Source: Rs1 sp000416275
GTDB taxonomy: Bacteria > Pseudomonadota > Gammaproteobacteria > Pseudomonadales > Balneatricaceae
Assembly (NCBI GenBank): GCA_965243635.1
Contig: OZ251574.1
Location: 3,348,001-3,412,000 of the forward strand
DNA: 64,000 nt
Direction of reading: 5' to 3'
The notes below the pieces were generated by a model, which saw only the letters and a list, made by a program, of their open reading frames with translations, was not told where the DNA came from and ran no database searches. The first letter of the stretch is position 1; each line of letters begins with the position of its first letter. Of this stretch, positions 1 through 7,600 are shown piece after piece. The position numbers and the translations under genes are program-made.

Positions 1-888
1 ATAAAAACAACCGGTGACTATTGCCGCGATATAGCGAGTATTTCGATTACTATCGACCTCTTCGGCACAGCAAATAGCGGCGGTAATCGCTGCTAGATTA
101 AAGCTATAACCCCCGAAAGGAGCCAGTAAAACGGTCGCTAAGCCGGTCACCTTTAACGCCGCTGAAACAGGTGGCTGGTAACCCGCTGCTTTTAAGGTTG
201 CTGCCCCGGGAATATTTTGAGACGTCATAGTGACGATGAATAAAGGTATGGTGACGCTGATAAAAGTAGACAGTGTGAAACTCGGCGTGGTCCACAGCGG
301 CACGGCAAAACTTAAATCGACCGTTTGATTAGCAAACAAATTTAGCTGCCAACAAACCAAGACTCCAATAGCCAGTACAACCGGTACGTTAAAGTTCTTT
401 AGTACAGGTTTACCGATCACGTAACTGATAATCATGATCGCCACTAATAGAGTGTCTTGCTCTAGCGACTGAAAAATCGCTAATCCAAATTGGAATAAAA
501 TCCCTGCTAGCATCGCGTTGGCAATTGAATTGGGGATTAAATGTTGAATTTTCTCAAACCATCCGGTCAGCCCACAGATTAAGATGAGCAGGCCGCATAG
601 CACAAAACTGCCTATCGCCTGCTCCATTTCGACACCAATCAATGAAGTTGCCAGCAGCGCGGCCCCGGGAGTTGACCAAGCGGTGATTACCGGTATTCGG
701 TAAACTGTTGAGAGGATAATCGAGGTGATCCCCATTCCCAACCCCAATGCCAGCATCCAACTATTAAGCTGACTTTGATTGGCTCCTAAAGACTCAGCGG
801 CTTGAAAAATGATCGCCACGCTGCTGGTATAACCGACTAAAACGGCAATAAAACCCGCCGATAAGTGGGATAGTTTAAGTGCTTGCAT
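1..888 (-). CDS. benE: BenE-family membrane transporter (3' end outside window)
   Basis: The frame is open from an ATG at 888 leftwards to the window edge (about 296 residues visible), so the gene is cut by the window, not broken. The product is strongly hydrophobic with many membrane segments. It starts MQALKLSHLSAGFIAVLVGY and contains the helix-breaking stretch TAWSTPGAALL, as in BenE/YdcO-type transporters, which move benzoate or related substrates across the inner membrane. It is divergent from an XRE-cupin regulator, the same pairing as ydcO-ydcN in E. coli. Family assignment is good; the substrate is unknown. Expression is probably governed by the paired palindromes in the intergenic region. 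Confidence 0.85.
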   Translation of the reverse strand, partial: MQALKLSHLSAGFIAVLVGYTSSVAIIFQAAESLGANQSQLNSWMLALGLGMGITSIILSTVYRIPVITAWSTPGAALLATSLIGVEMEQAIGSFVLCGLLILICGLTGWFEKIQHLIPNSIANAMLAGILFQFGLAIFQSLEQDTLLVAIMIISYVIGKPVLKNFNVPVVLAIGVLVCWQLNLFANQTVDLSFAVPLWTTPSFTLSTFISVTIPLFIVTMTSQNIPGAATLKAAGYQPPVSAALKVTGLATVLLAPFGGYSFNLAAITAAICCAEEVDSNRNTRYIAAIVTGCFY

Positions 889-935
889 ATTTGTCCTTTA
901 ACATTTGTTGTTTTGAAAATCACCCGCTACAATAG

Positions 936-989
936 TGTGCGCTATAACGCACACGCGGCAATACTATCATTGTGCGTTATAGCGCACAA
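936..989. promoter_or_regulatory. Paired palindromic operator between benE and the XRE regulator
   Basis: Two 16-bp sites, GTGCGCTATAACGCAC (937-952) and GTGCGTTATAGCGCAC (972-987), are exact reverse complements of each other. Each also has 5-bp inverted arms GTGCG/CGCAC around a 6-bp centre. Their centres lie 35 bp apart in the divergent intergenic space. This is the classic layout for an autoregulating repressor; the adjacent HTH-cupin protein is the natural candidate to bind it (inference). Confidence 0.75.
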
Positions 990-1034
990 TAATTTAGCTA
1001 AATTTTCACCATCGACTAAAATGAGTGCAACCCT

Positions 1035-1598
1035 ATGCTGAATACGATTATTGCCAAAAATTTAAAACAATTTCGTCGATCGCGACAGTGGAGCCTTGCC
1101 AAAGCCGCGGCGATGACCAAGGTCAGCAAAGCAATGTTAGGTCAAATTGAGCGACAGGAATCTAGTCCGACCATAGCCACATTGTGGAAAATTGCCAAAG
1201 GTTTTCACTTGCCCCTGTCGGTGTTAATAGAGCCCTGCGCCCTGCGCTCCGACAGTTTAGCTACCGCTAGCCACGAGCAGACCATTTGCCTCGATAGTGA
1301 TTTACAGTTTAGAGTGCTGTTTTCTTTCGATCCTTTACTGTGCTGTGAAATGTTCTCCCATCAATTACAGCCGGACCGCACGCATTTATCAAAAGCTCAT
1401 GAATTGGGGGTGATTGAAGATATTATCGTCATATCAGGTGAGCTAGAAATATTAGTCGATGAAAGCTGGCAGCTCTTATCTGCTGGGGATACTTTGAGGT
1501 TTAGTGCCGATAAAAATCACGGCTACCGCAACATAGGTAAAAAAGAGGTGATCTTCCACAATATCATTCACTACCCGAAAATAGTCACCTGCCACTAG
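1035..1598 (+). CDS. XRE-family regulator with C-terminal cupin domain (YdcN/SutR type)
   Basis: The 187-residue protein has an N-terminal helix-turn-helix of the Cro/CI type (about residues 8-62, with SLAKAAAMTKVSKAMLGQIE and the family motif ESSPTIATLWKIAKG). A C-terminal cupin (about 100-180, with GELEILVDESWQLLSAGD) probably binds a small ligand. HTH-cupin proteins usually repress or activate a neighbouring transporter; here that is the divergent BenE-type gene, as with ydcN next to ydcO in E. coli. The palindromes at 937-952 and 972-987 are the likely binding sites. The inducing ligand cannot be read from the sequence. Confidence 0.85.
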   Translation: MLNTIIAKNLKQFRRSRQWSLAKAAAMTKVSKAMLGQIERQESSPTIATLWKIAKGFHLPLSVLIEPCALRSDSLATASHEQTICLDSDLQFRVLFSFDPLLCCEMFSHQLQPDRTHLSKAHELGVIEDIIVISGELEILVDESWQLLSAGDTLRFSADKNHGYRNIGKKEVIFHNIIHYPKIVTCH

Positions 1599-1808
1599 CA
1601 GGCCTAAACCGCTGAGCACAACTGCCTCGAGGACGATGCTTTACCAGAGCAGTATACCGAGTACTTGCATCAATTAATCGTCTGCAACTGTAAATCTAAA
1701 ATCGATTAGCAGGACCTGATTTAGTGCAAGAATATTGCGAGCACATCCCCACCCCAATAAGTACTCTAATCAAAAACAATCTCCCAGCAAACAACGCAAT
1801 GATATTAA

Positions 1809-2017
1809 CCTGAATCAGTGACTTCACTGCACCACATAGCGCAAGCTCTTGATTCTACAGCGGTTAGAAAAATACCCGCTGAACCTACGGGTTTTATGCA
1901 CGGATGCATTTATTTAGCGAATGCAGGACGCATATGAGCTTGCAGCTAAGATTTTTCAATTCCACTGTAGAACCAATATCTTACACTCTGTATTCACTTT
2001 GAAATCACGGATTCAGG
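1809..2017 (-). repeat. MITE-like element, family 1, copy A (full length)
   Basis: This 209-bp element has terminal inverted repeats CCTGAATCAGTGACTTCA (left) and the complement of CCTGAATCCGTGATTTCA (right). It is flanked by a perfect 5-bp direct repeat ATTAA (1804-1808 and 2018-2022), the expected footprint of transposition. It has no transposase. It is one of the two longest copies and retains the middle segment (around 1893-1940) that shorter copies lack. It lies about 210 bp downstream of the XRE regulator. The rest of the gap from 1599 to 2535 holds one other repeat (2245-2320) and no recognisable gene. Confidence 0.85.
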
Positions 2018-2244
2018 ATTAAACTTAACCATTCCTGATTGACCATCATACTCCGCTCAACTTGGCGAATATTTAACAAAGTATTTAATTTCAACAAGTT
2101 AAAATTTTTTAATATGTTTCTATCATTTAATAATGGTTTAGATTATGGCCAAGTCAGATATTTGTAAATTTTTTTACTTTAGGCCAGTCTGCGAAGACGC
2201 AGCGCTAATCAGCTAGTGTTTTGTTTTTCCTCTGTCAGCGCAGC

Positions 2245-2320
2245 GCCTCTGTGCCCTCTGTGGTGAAAAAATCTTTAAAGGATTGGTTTTACCACAGAGG
2301 ACACAGAGAGCACAGAGAAG
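2245..2320. repeat. CTCTGTG-type dispersed inverted repeat
   Basis: The stretch CCTCTGTGCCCTCTGTGGT is followed 26 bases later by ACCACAGAGGACACAGAGAG, forming a long imperfect hairpin. Repeats of this CTCTGTG...CACAGAG type are found in intergenic regions of many unrelated bacteria; their function is unknown. Only one copy occurs in this window. Confidence 0.6.
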
Positions 2321-2535
2321 AGATTAAAAGCATCTTTTGCTATGGCGGAGACACAGGGCTAATCAGGTAACCATTCATCGGTGCTTACTCCAAATAAATG
2401 AACTTAAACTTAATCATTTATGGACATATGCCAATCTAGTTATTAACAACAGATGAATATTTGTTACTATAATAAATCCGGATCTCTCGACAACCGGTAT
2501 TATTAAAAAATAAATTAATTTAAGGATAGCTAGAT

Positions 2536-3573
2536 ATGAAGGCAAAATCATACGGATTTGCTATAGCAGCACTCAGTGTTGCTGTATTAAGTGGTTGCGC
2601 AAATAATGGTCCTCAGGGCAGTGCGCACAACTCTCTTGATGCCGATACTGATCGTATTGCTCAGCTCGAAGCTGAGCTCGATAGGCTAAGGCATTCTGGA
2701 CCTCAAGGATTAACACCCCCTAACCCTAAAGCTGGTGAATGTTATGCTAGAGTATTAACTCCCGCGACATTTGAAACTAGAAGCCACACCATTGAAACAG
2801 TTGCACCTTCACAGCGTATCGAAACCACCAAAGCTAAATATATAAATACCACTCAAAGAGTGATCGCCACTGAGGAAAGTAGCCGCTTACAAATAATACC
2901 GGCAACCTTCAAAACCGTCACCGACACTATTATTGTGCAAGAGGCCTCTACCCGACTGGTGCAAACTGCTGCTACTTTTAGAACCGTTTCGGAAAAAATA
3001 TTGGTATCCCCGGCGCGTACCGAATGGAAGAAAGGCAGGGGCCCGATTCAAAAAATTGACACCATTACTGGCGAAATCATGTGCTTAGTTGAAGTGCCTG
3101 CCGTGTATAAGACCATCACTAAACGCATCCTTGAACAACCAGCCAGTGTCCGCTCCATTGAAGTACCTGCCCGCACCAAAACCATTAGCCGACGAGTGGT
3201 TGATCAACCAGCCACAACCCGCTCTGTTACTGTCGCTGCAACCTACAAAGATGTGCATATTCACAAGTTGCTACAAGCCGCTTCGCAGCACACCATAAAT
3301 ATACCAGGGCAAACCAAGACTATCTCGCAACGGATTAAAGTATTGGACTCTCAGCTAGAGTGGCGTTCAATTCTCTGTGAAACTAACACTAATGGAGATG
3401 TGGTCAGACGCTTACAGCGAGCACTGCGAGCTAACAACTATAATCCTGGCCCTATCGATGGCATCTTAGGTCGGGAAACTTTGGCAGCGGTTAACAGCTA
3501 TCAAAAAGCCAACGATCTAGCCTCTGGGCAACTCACCATTGCCACCTTACGCAAACTCGGCGTCTCTCAGTAG
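2536..3573 (+). CDS. Lipoprotein with eight 23-residue repeats and a peptidoglycan-binding domain
   Basis: The 345-residue protein has a lipoprotein signal (lipobox LSGC, Cys21), then a short heptad-like helix at 33-52. Eight tandem units of 23 residues follow, with consensus near PATxKTITxRIL-x-QPASTRxV: units 1-4 at 76-167 and units 5-8 at 188-279. Each block of four ends in E-W-[KR], and Cys69, Cys183 and Cys281 bracket the blocks. A PG_binding_1 domain occupies about 285-342 (GDVVRRLQRALR, DGILGRETLAAV). It is probably an outer-membrane lipoprotein that grips peptidoglycan; its specific role is unknown. An AAGGA ribosome-binding site precedes the ATG, and a -10-like TATAAT sits at 2468-2473. 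The gene appears monocistronic, ending in a strong hairpin. Confidence 0.8.
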   Translation: MKAKSYGFAIAALSVAVLSGCANNGPQGSAHNSLDADTDRIAQLEAELDRLRHSGPQGLTPPNPKAGECYARVLTPATFETRSHTIETVAPSQRIETTKAKYINTTQRVIATEESSRLQIIPATFKTVTDTIIVQEASTRLVQTAATFRTVSEKILVSPARTEWKKGRGPIQKIDTITGEIMCLVEVPAVYKTITKRILEQPASVRSIEVPARTKTISRRVVDQPATTRSVTVAATYKDVHIHKLLQAASQHTINIPGQTKTISQRIKVLDSQLEWRSILCETNTNGDVVRRLQRALRANNYNPGPIDGILGRETLAAVNSYQKANDLASGQLTIATLRKLGVSQ

Positions 3574-3594
3574 ACGAGTGGCTTAGTGCAGTGA

Positions 3595-3634
3595 TTTTAA
3601 TACCCCACTTAAGCTTTTAAGTGGGGTATTAAAA
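3595..3634. terminator. Strong bidirectional intrinsic terminator
   Basis: An 18-bp perfect stem TTTTAATACCCCACTTAA closes a GCTT loop and ends in AAAA/TTTT tracts on both strands. It sits 22 bp after the lipoprotein stop codon and downstream of the opposite-strand rlmB gene, so it can serve both convergent transcripts. Confidence 0.85.
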
Positions 3635-3757
3635 TTAACGGGAATAGCCGACAGTCCGTCGACACTATTTTTAAGCTTAAAAGTAAATACTGGCTAGTCT
3701 ATTAAAGAAATTAACTCAGCTGATATCCTGAGCTCTTGGTTTTTTAAAATATAAGCT

Positions 3758-4522
3758 CTACTTCCTTCTCTGTCTGAGCGCTTCATAGAGACAGACCCCG
3801 GTCGCTACAGAGACGTTCAAACTACTCACTTCTCCCGCCATCGGAATTTTAAGTAAGAAATCACAGTTTTCCTGAGTCAACCGACGCATACCTTTGCCCT
3901 CTGCACCCATCACTAGCGCCAGCGGACCAACCAAATTGGACTGATAGACATCTTGCTCTGCATCTCCCGAGGTCCCCGCTATCCATATTCCTCGGTGCTG
4001 TAGTTTTTGCAGGGTACGTGCGAGATTGGTCACTTGTACATAGGGCATGACATCCACAGCACCGCAGGCCACTTTGGCAACCGTCGGATTGAGCGGCGCT
4101 GAATTATTTTTAGGGGCGATAACCGCATGCACGCCCGCGGCGTCTGCACTTCGGATGCACGCACCTAAATTGTGCGGGTCAGTCACTCCATCTAGCACCA
4201 ATAAAAAAGGCGCTTCACTTGCAACGTCCGGATCGGTACTGGCCAAATTGTCTAATAACTTGTCTAAAAATGCTTCATCTTTAGCTTTAATCGGATCGCA
4301 GACAATAGCGACACCTTGATGAGCTGCTCGATCGGTCAGCTCATCTAATACTTTGCGATTACATCTTTCAATTGGCAACTTCAGCTGTTGCGCTGTTTCG
4401 ATGACTTGAGCAATACGCTGATCCTTTCGATCGGCGATAATCAGTAGCTTTTTTACCCGAGTTGGATCAAATTTTAGGGTTGTTTTCACCGCGTGAAAAC
4501 CAAATAACACATCAGGATTCAA
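3758..4522 (-). CDS. rlmB: 23S rRNA (guanosine-2'-O-)-methyltransferase RlmB
   Basis: The product uses SAM to methylate the 2'-OH of G2251 in the 23S rRNA peptidyl-transferase region. The 254-residue protein has the SpoU N-terminal substrate domain, then a SPOUT knot fold with LVLDGVTDPHNLGACIRSA, ALVMGAEGKGMRRL and MAGEVSSLNVSVATGVCLYE, the three SpoU motifs. The start is a TTG preceded by AGGAG at about 6-7 nt, and the N-terminus aligns with E. coli RlmB from there. The start overlaps the hemH stop by 11 nt, suggesting translational coupling. Elsewhere rlmB usually follows rnr, so the hemH link is less typical. Confidence 0.93.
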   Translation of the reverse strand: MNPDVLFGFHAVKTTLKFDPTRVKKLLIIADRKDQRIAQVIETAQQLKLPIERCNRKVLDELTDRAAHQGVAIVCDPIKAKDEAFLDKLLDNLASTDPDVASEAPFLLVLDGVTDPHNLGACIRSADAAGVHAVIAPKNNSAPLNPTVAKVACGAVDVMPYVQVTNLARTLQKLQHRGIWIAGTSGDAEQDVYQSNLVGPLALVMGAEGKGMRRLTQENCDFLLKIPMAGEVSSLNVSVATGVCLYEALRQRRK

Positions 4523-5543
4523 TTTTTTCTCCTAGCCAATCAGCGGCTTGTTGCTGCAAGATGTCTGCAAGACATTCGATAAATAATGGTTGATCATTGA
4601 GCGCGGGAATATAGCGATACTCTACCCCACCCTTGTCAATAAACAGCTTTTGGTTAGTTACAGCTATCTCTTCTAATGTTTCTAGACAGTCGGCAGAAAA
4701 TGCCGGACAAATAACGTCGATCGATTGCACGCCATTGACAGCCAATTCCTCTAAAGTGGCGTCAGTGTAAGGTTGCACCCATTGAGTAGGCCCAAATCGC
4801 GACTGAAAAGTGCTGATAACACTAGGTAGCTGCTTAGCAAAACCACCTCTGTGTAACTCTTTGATGACCGCTGTGGTCGTCTCTAGACACTGCTGCGGAT
4901 AGGGGTCCCCTTGATCTGCATACTGCTGGGGAATGCCGTGATAGGAAAACATTAGTTTTGACGCCGGTGGGTTATTTTGCCAAAAACTTTCAATACTTTG
5001 ACTGAGCGCCTGAATAAATTTTGCATGACTGTAATAACATTTCAAGATCCGTATATCTAGTACATTCCTACTGGCTTTTTGAAAATCAGCGACCCTGTCG
5101 TAAACGGGGGCGGTTGATGTAGCTGAGTACTGGGGGAATAACGGCATAACAAAAATTTGGGTGTAGTCGTTGTCCTGTAGGTTTTTCAGCAACGCTGTCA
5201 ATCCTGGCTCTCCGTAGGTCATGGCTGCAAAAACGGTGGGCGGCTTCAGATATTTTTTTGTGAGCACTGCCTGTAAATGACTCACTTGGCTGTGTAAAAT
5301 ACTGCGCATCGGCGAGTCTTGGCGCCAAATTTGTTGATACAGTTTGAGTACTTTTTTCGGCCGAGTATTGAGTATAATCAACCTTAATATGGCTAACCAT
5401 AGCCAGCGTCTAGGCCCGCTGCCTTCTATAACCCTTTGGTCCGCAAGAAATTCCGCTAAAAACTCTTTCACCGACTGTATATCCGCCCGCTTGGGAGTAC
5501 CTAAATTAACCAGTACCACGGCGACTTTTTCACTTTGAGACAT
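4512..5543 (-). CDS. hemH: Ferrochelatase
   Basis: The enzyme inserts Fe2+ into protoporphyrin IX, the last step of protoheme synthesis, at the cytoplasmic face of the membrane. The protein has the family start VLVNLGTP, the catalytic histidine in SYHGIPQQYADQGDPYP (about residue 202) and the second metal-site glutamate in FSADCLETLEEI (about residue 288). The ATG at 5543 is preferred over a TTG one codon upstream. The gene overlaps rlmB by 11 nt and lies downstream of adk, separated by an 88-bp gap that contains a terminator hairpin. Confidence 0.95.
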   Translation of the reverse strand: MSQSEKVAVVLVNLGTPKRADIQSVKEFLAEFLADQRVIEGSGPRRWLWLAILRLIILNTRPKKVLKLYQQIWRQDSPMRSILHSQVSHLQAVLTKKYLKPPTVFAAMTYGEPGLTALLKNLQDNDYTQIFVMPLFPQYSATSTAPVYDRVADFQKASRNVLDIRILKCYYSHAKFIQALSQSIESFWQNNPPASKLMFSYHGIPQQYADQGDPYPQQCLETTTAVIKELHRGGFAKQLPSVISTFQSRFGPTQWVQPYTDATLEELAVNGVQSIDVICPAFSADCLETLEEIAVTNQKLFIDKGGVEYRYIPALNDQPLFIECLADILQQQAADWLGEKIES

Positions 5544-5585
5544 CAATATTGTCCATTTATCTGGCTATCACCTTAGATTAGAAGC

Positions 5586-5610
5586 AAAAAAAAGCCGCTC
5601 TAGGCGGCTT
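5586..5610 (-). terminator. Intrinsic terminator downstream of adk
   Basis: On the minus strand the stem AAGCCGC/GCGGCTT (loop 5 nt) is followed by a run of eight T residues. It lies 24 bp past the adk stop codon and before hemH, so adk transcription is probably at least partly ended here and hemH-rlmB may have their own promoter. Confidence 0.8.
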
Positions 5611-5633
5611 GATCGGTACTATTATAGTCTTTA

Positions 5634-6290
5634 TTAAGCGGACAGACCATTAAATACTTTATCTTTAATATCACTGACCGAGCCAACACCTGGCACATAT
5701 ACATAGCGAGGCGCACTGGCTGCGTCTGTCTCTTTCCAAGTCTGGTAGTAATTAATTAATGGGGCGGTTTGATCGTGATAAACACTGAGTCGCTTTGCAA
5801 CCGTTTCAGGTAGGTCATCGTCGCGTTGCACTAGTGGCTCGCCACTGGCATCATCGATTCCTTCAACTTTAGGCGGGTTGTACAAAACATGATAAGTACG
5901 CCCTGAATTTAAGTGCATTCTACGACCACTCATACGCTTGATGATTTCATCGTCGGCAACATCGATTTCAACCACTGCGTCAATCACTACACCGGCATCT
6001 TTTAAAGCGTCAGCTTGGGGGATGGTACGTGGAAAACCGTCCAGCAAAAAACCATTCGCACAATCAGCCTGAGTAATACGATCTTGCACTAAGCCAATGA
6101 TAATTTCATCGGAAATTAACTGCCCAGCATCCATTACCTTTTTCGCTTCAATTCCAAGCGGTGTTGCCGCTTTAACAGCAGCGCGCAGCATATCTCCCGT
6201 CGAGATTTGCGGAATGCTATACTTTTCAGTGATAAATTGGGCTTGTGTTCCTTTACCTGCACCTGGAGCGCCTAGTAAGATTATTCGCAT
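5634..6290 (-). CDS. adk: Adenylate kinase
   Basis: The enzyme catalyses ATP + AMP = 2 ADP in the cytoplasm. The 218-residue protein is the long-lid form: P-loop GAPGAGKGTQAQ at residues 7-18, AMP-binding STGDMLRAAV, the DGFPRT motif, and a LID region starting GRRMHLNSGRTYH without the four zinc cysteines, as in other gammaproteobacteria. It starts MRIILLGAPGAGKGT, typical for the family. It appears to be its own unit: 284 bp upstream without a gene and a terminator downstream. Confidence 0.96.
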   Translation of the reverse strand: MRIILLGAPGAGKGTQAQFITEKYSIPQISTGDMLRAAVKAATPLGIEAKKVMDAGQLISDEIIIGLVQDRITQADCANGFLLDGFPRTIPQADALKDAGVVIDAVVEIDVADDEIIKRMSGRRMHLNSGRTYHVLYNPPKVEGIDDASGEPLVQRDDDLPETVAKRLSVYHDQTAPLINYYQTWKETDAASAPRYVYVPGVGSVSDIKDKVFNGLSA

Positions 6291-6574
6291 TGAGGATCAA
6301 TTCCTATCTAATATAAAAAAACGGGTCTATTCTGACTCTAGTGTCTTGCTATGGATTACCAACTAGTATCTATAATGAAGACAGAGGATACTTTATTAAC
6401 CATTAAATACCATAGGACATAAGTAGCATTTTTTTGCCAAATAGCTGCTGCAAAAGTAGCTATTGGGCTCTCTAATTATCGCTTAATATATAACTTTAAA
6501 ATTATTAAGGCAGCCGAGAATAATCTAAAGCGCTTTCGGACTCAACCTTTATTAACACTTAAGCTGAGGATAAA

Positions 6575-7396
6575 TCACAAGCCGCGTTTTTTTGCCGCAT
6601 CCCAATATGCGTCGAGTTCGCTTAAAGAGAAGTCGTCCCAGTGCCGCCCTGCTTTAACCACTTGTTTTTCTACATAATTGAATCTACGAGTAAATTTTTG
6701 GTTGGTGCCGCGCAACGCCTCCTCGGCATTAACCCCTAAGTGCCTGGCTAAATTAACTTGGGCGAACAGTACATCGCCCATTTCGTCTTTAATATTTAGA
6801 ATATTTCGACTGCTAATCGCCTCTTTTAGCTCGGCGAGTTCCTCTTCAATCTTTTCAATAACCGGTGTTATTTGATCCCAATCAAAACCTACCTTAGACG
6901 CTCTACGCTGCAGTTTATCGGCCCTTATCAAGGCGGGAAGCGCCTTGGGTATATCATCTAATACTGAACTAAGCCCTTGCTCTGGCGTTTTCTTCGCCGC
7001 TCTTTCCCGCTGCTTGATACTCTCCCAGCTATCAGAAATTTGCCGCTCGCTGAGGGTTACTTTAGCTCTAGTATGCAATTGCTGATCGATGAATACGTGC
7101 GGGTGTCGACGAATCAGTTTATCAACCAATATATGTATCACATCACTCAAATCAAACCGCTGCTGCTCAGCAGCTAATTGACTATAGAAAATTATTTGAA
7201 ACAGTAGATCGCCTAACTCTTCCGCAAGATGTGGCCAATCTTTAGACTCAATCGCATCAATCACTTCATAGCACTCTTCCAGCGTGTAGGGCACTATACT
7301 CGAAAAATCTTGCTTTATGTCCCAAGGGCAACCATATTCAGGCTCTCTTAGGCGCTGCATTAAATAGATTAGGTCATCTATATTGTATTTATCCAT
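6575..7396 (-). CDS. mazG: Nucleoside triphosphate pyrophosphohydrolase MazG
   Basis: MazG hydrolyses (d)NTPs to NMP and pyrophosphate, cleaning the nucleotide pool; in E. coli it also modulates ppGpp through effects on nucleotide levels. The protein contains two MazG domains, the first with CPWDIKQDFSSIVPYTLEE and ELGDLLFQIIFY (EExxE plus ExxD metal-binding motifs), the second with EELAELKEAI and DEMGDVLFAQVN. The ATG at 7396 matches the E. coli N-terminus better than a GTG four codons upstream. It lies downstream of relA on the same strand, a classic pairing; the roughly 200-bp gap between them is longer than usual. Confidence 0.94.
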   Translation of the reverse strand: MDKYNIDDLIYLMQRLREPEYGCPWDIKQDFSSIVPYTLEECYEVIDAIESKDWPHLAEELGDLLFQIIFYSQLAAEQQRFDLSDVIHILVDKLIRRHPHVFIDQQLHTRAKVTLSERQISDSWESIKQRERAAKKTPEQGLSSVLDDIPKALPALIRADKLQRRASKVGFDWDQITPVIEKIEEELAELKEAISSRNILNIKDEMGDVLFAQVNLARHLGVNAEEALRGTNQKFTRRFNYVEKQVVKAGRHWDDFSLSELDAYWDAAKKRGL

Positions 7397-7600
7397 TGAC
7401 TGACTCACACCACTATATATTTTTATCTACCCACAAAAATAGTTCACGCCCCCCTTATACACCCCCTAATTTAAGGCAATTTTTAAGGAAACACCGCCCA
7501 GATCAGCCACCAGCCCAACGCACAAAAACATTGGCGATGAAGTACAAAAGCTGGTTATCCGAGCAACATTTTAACCGCAGACACCAAACAAATTTTGTGC

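Noticed and set aside
1..888. BenE-type gene as a broken pseudogene, because only short internal frames end within the window
   Set aside because: Reading from the ATG at 888 the frame has no stop to the window edge; it is just cut by the window.
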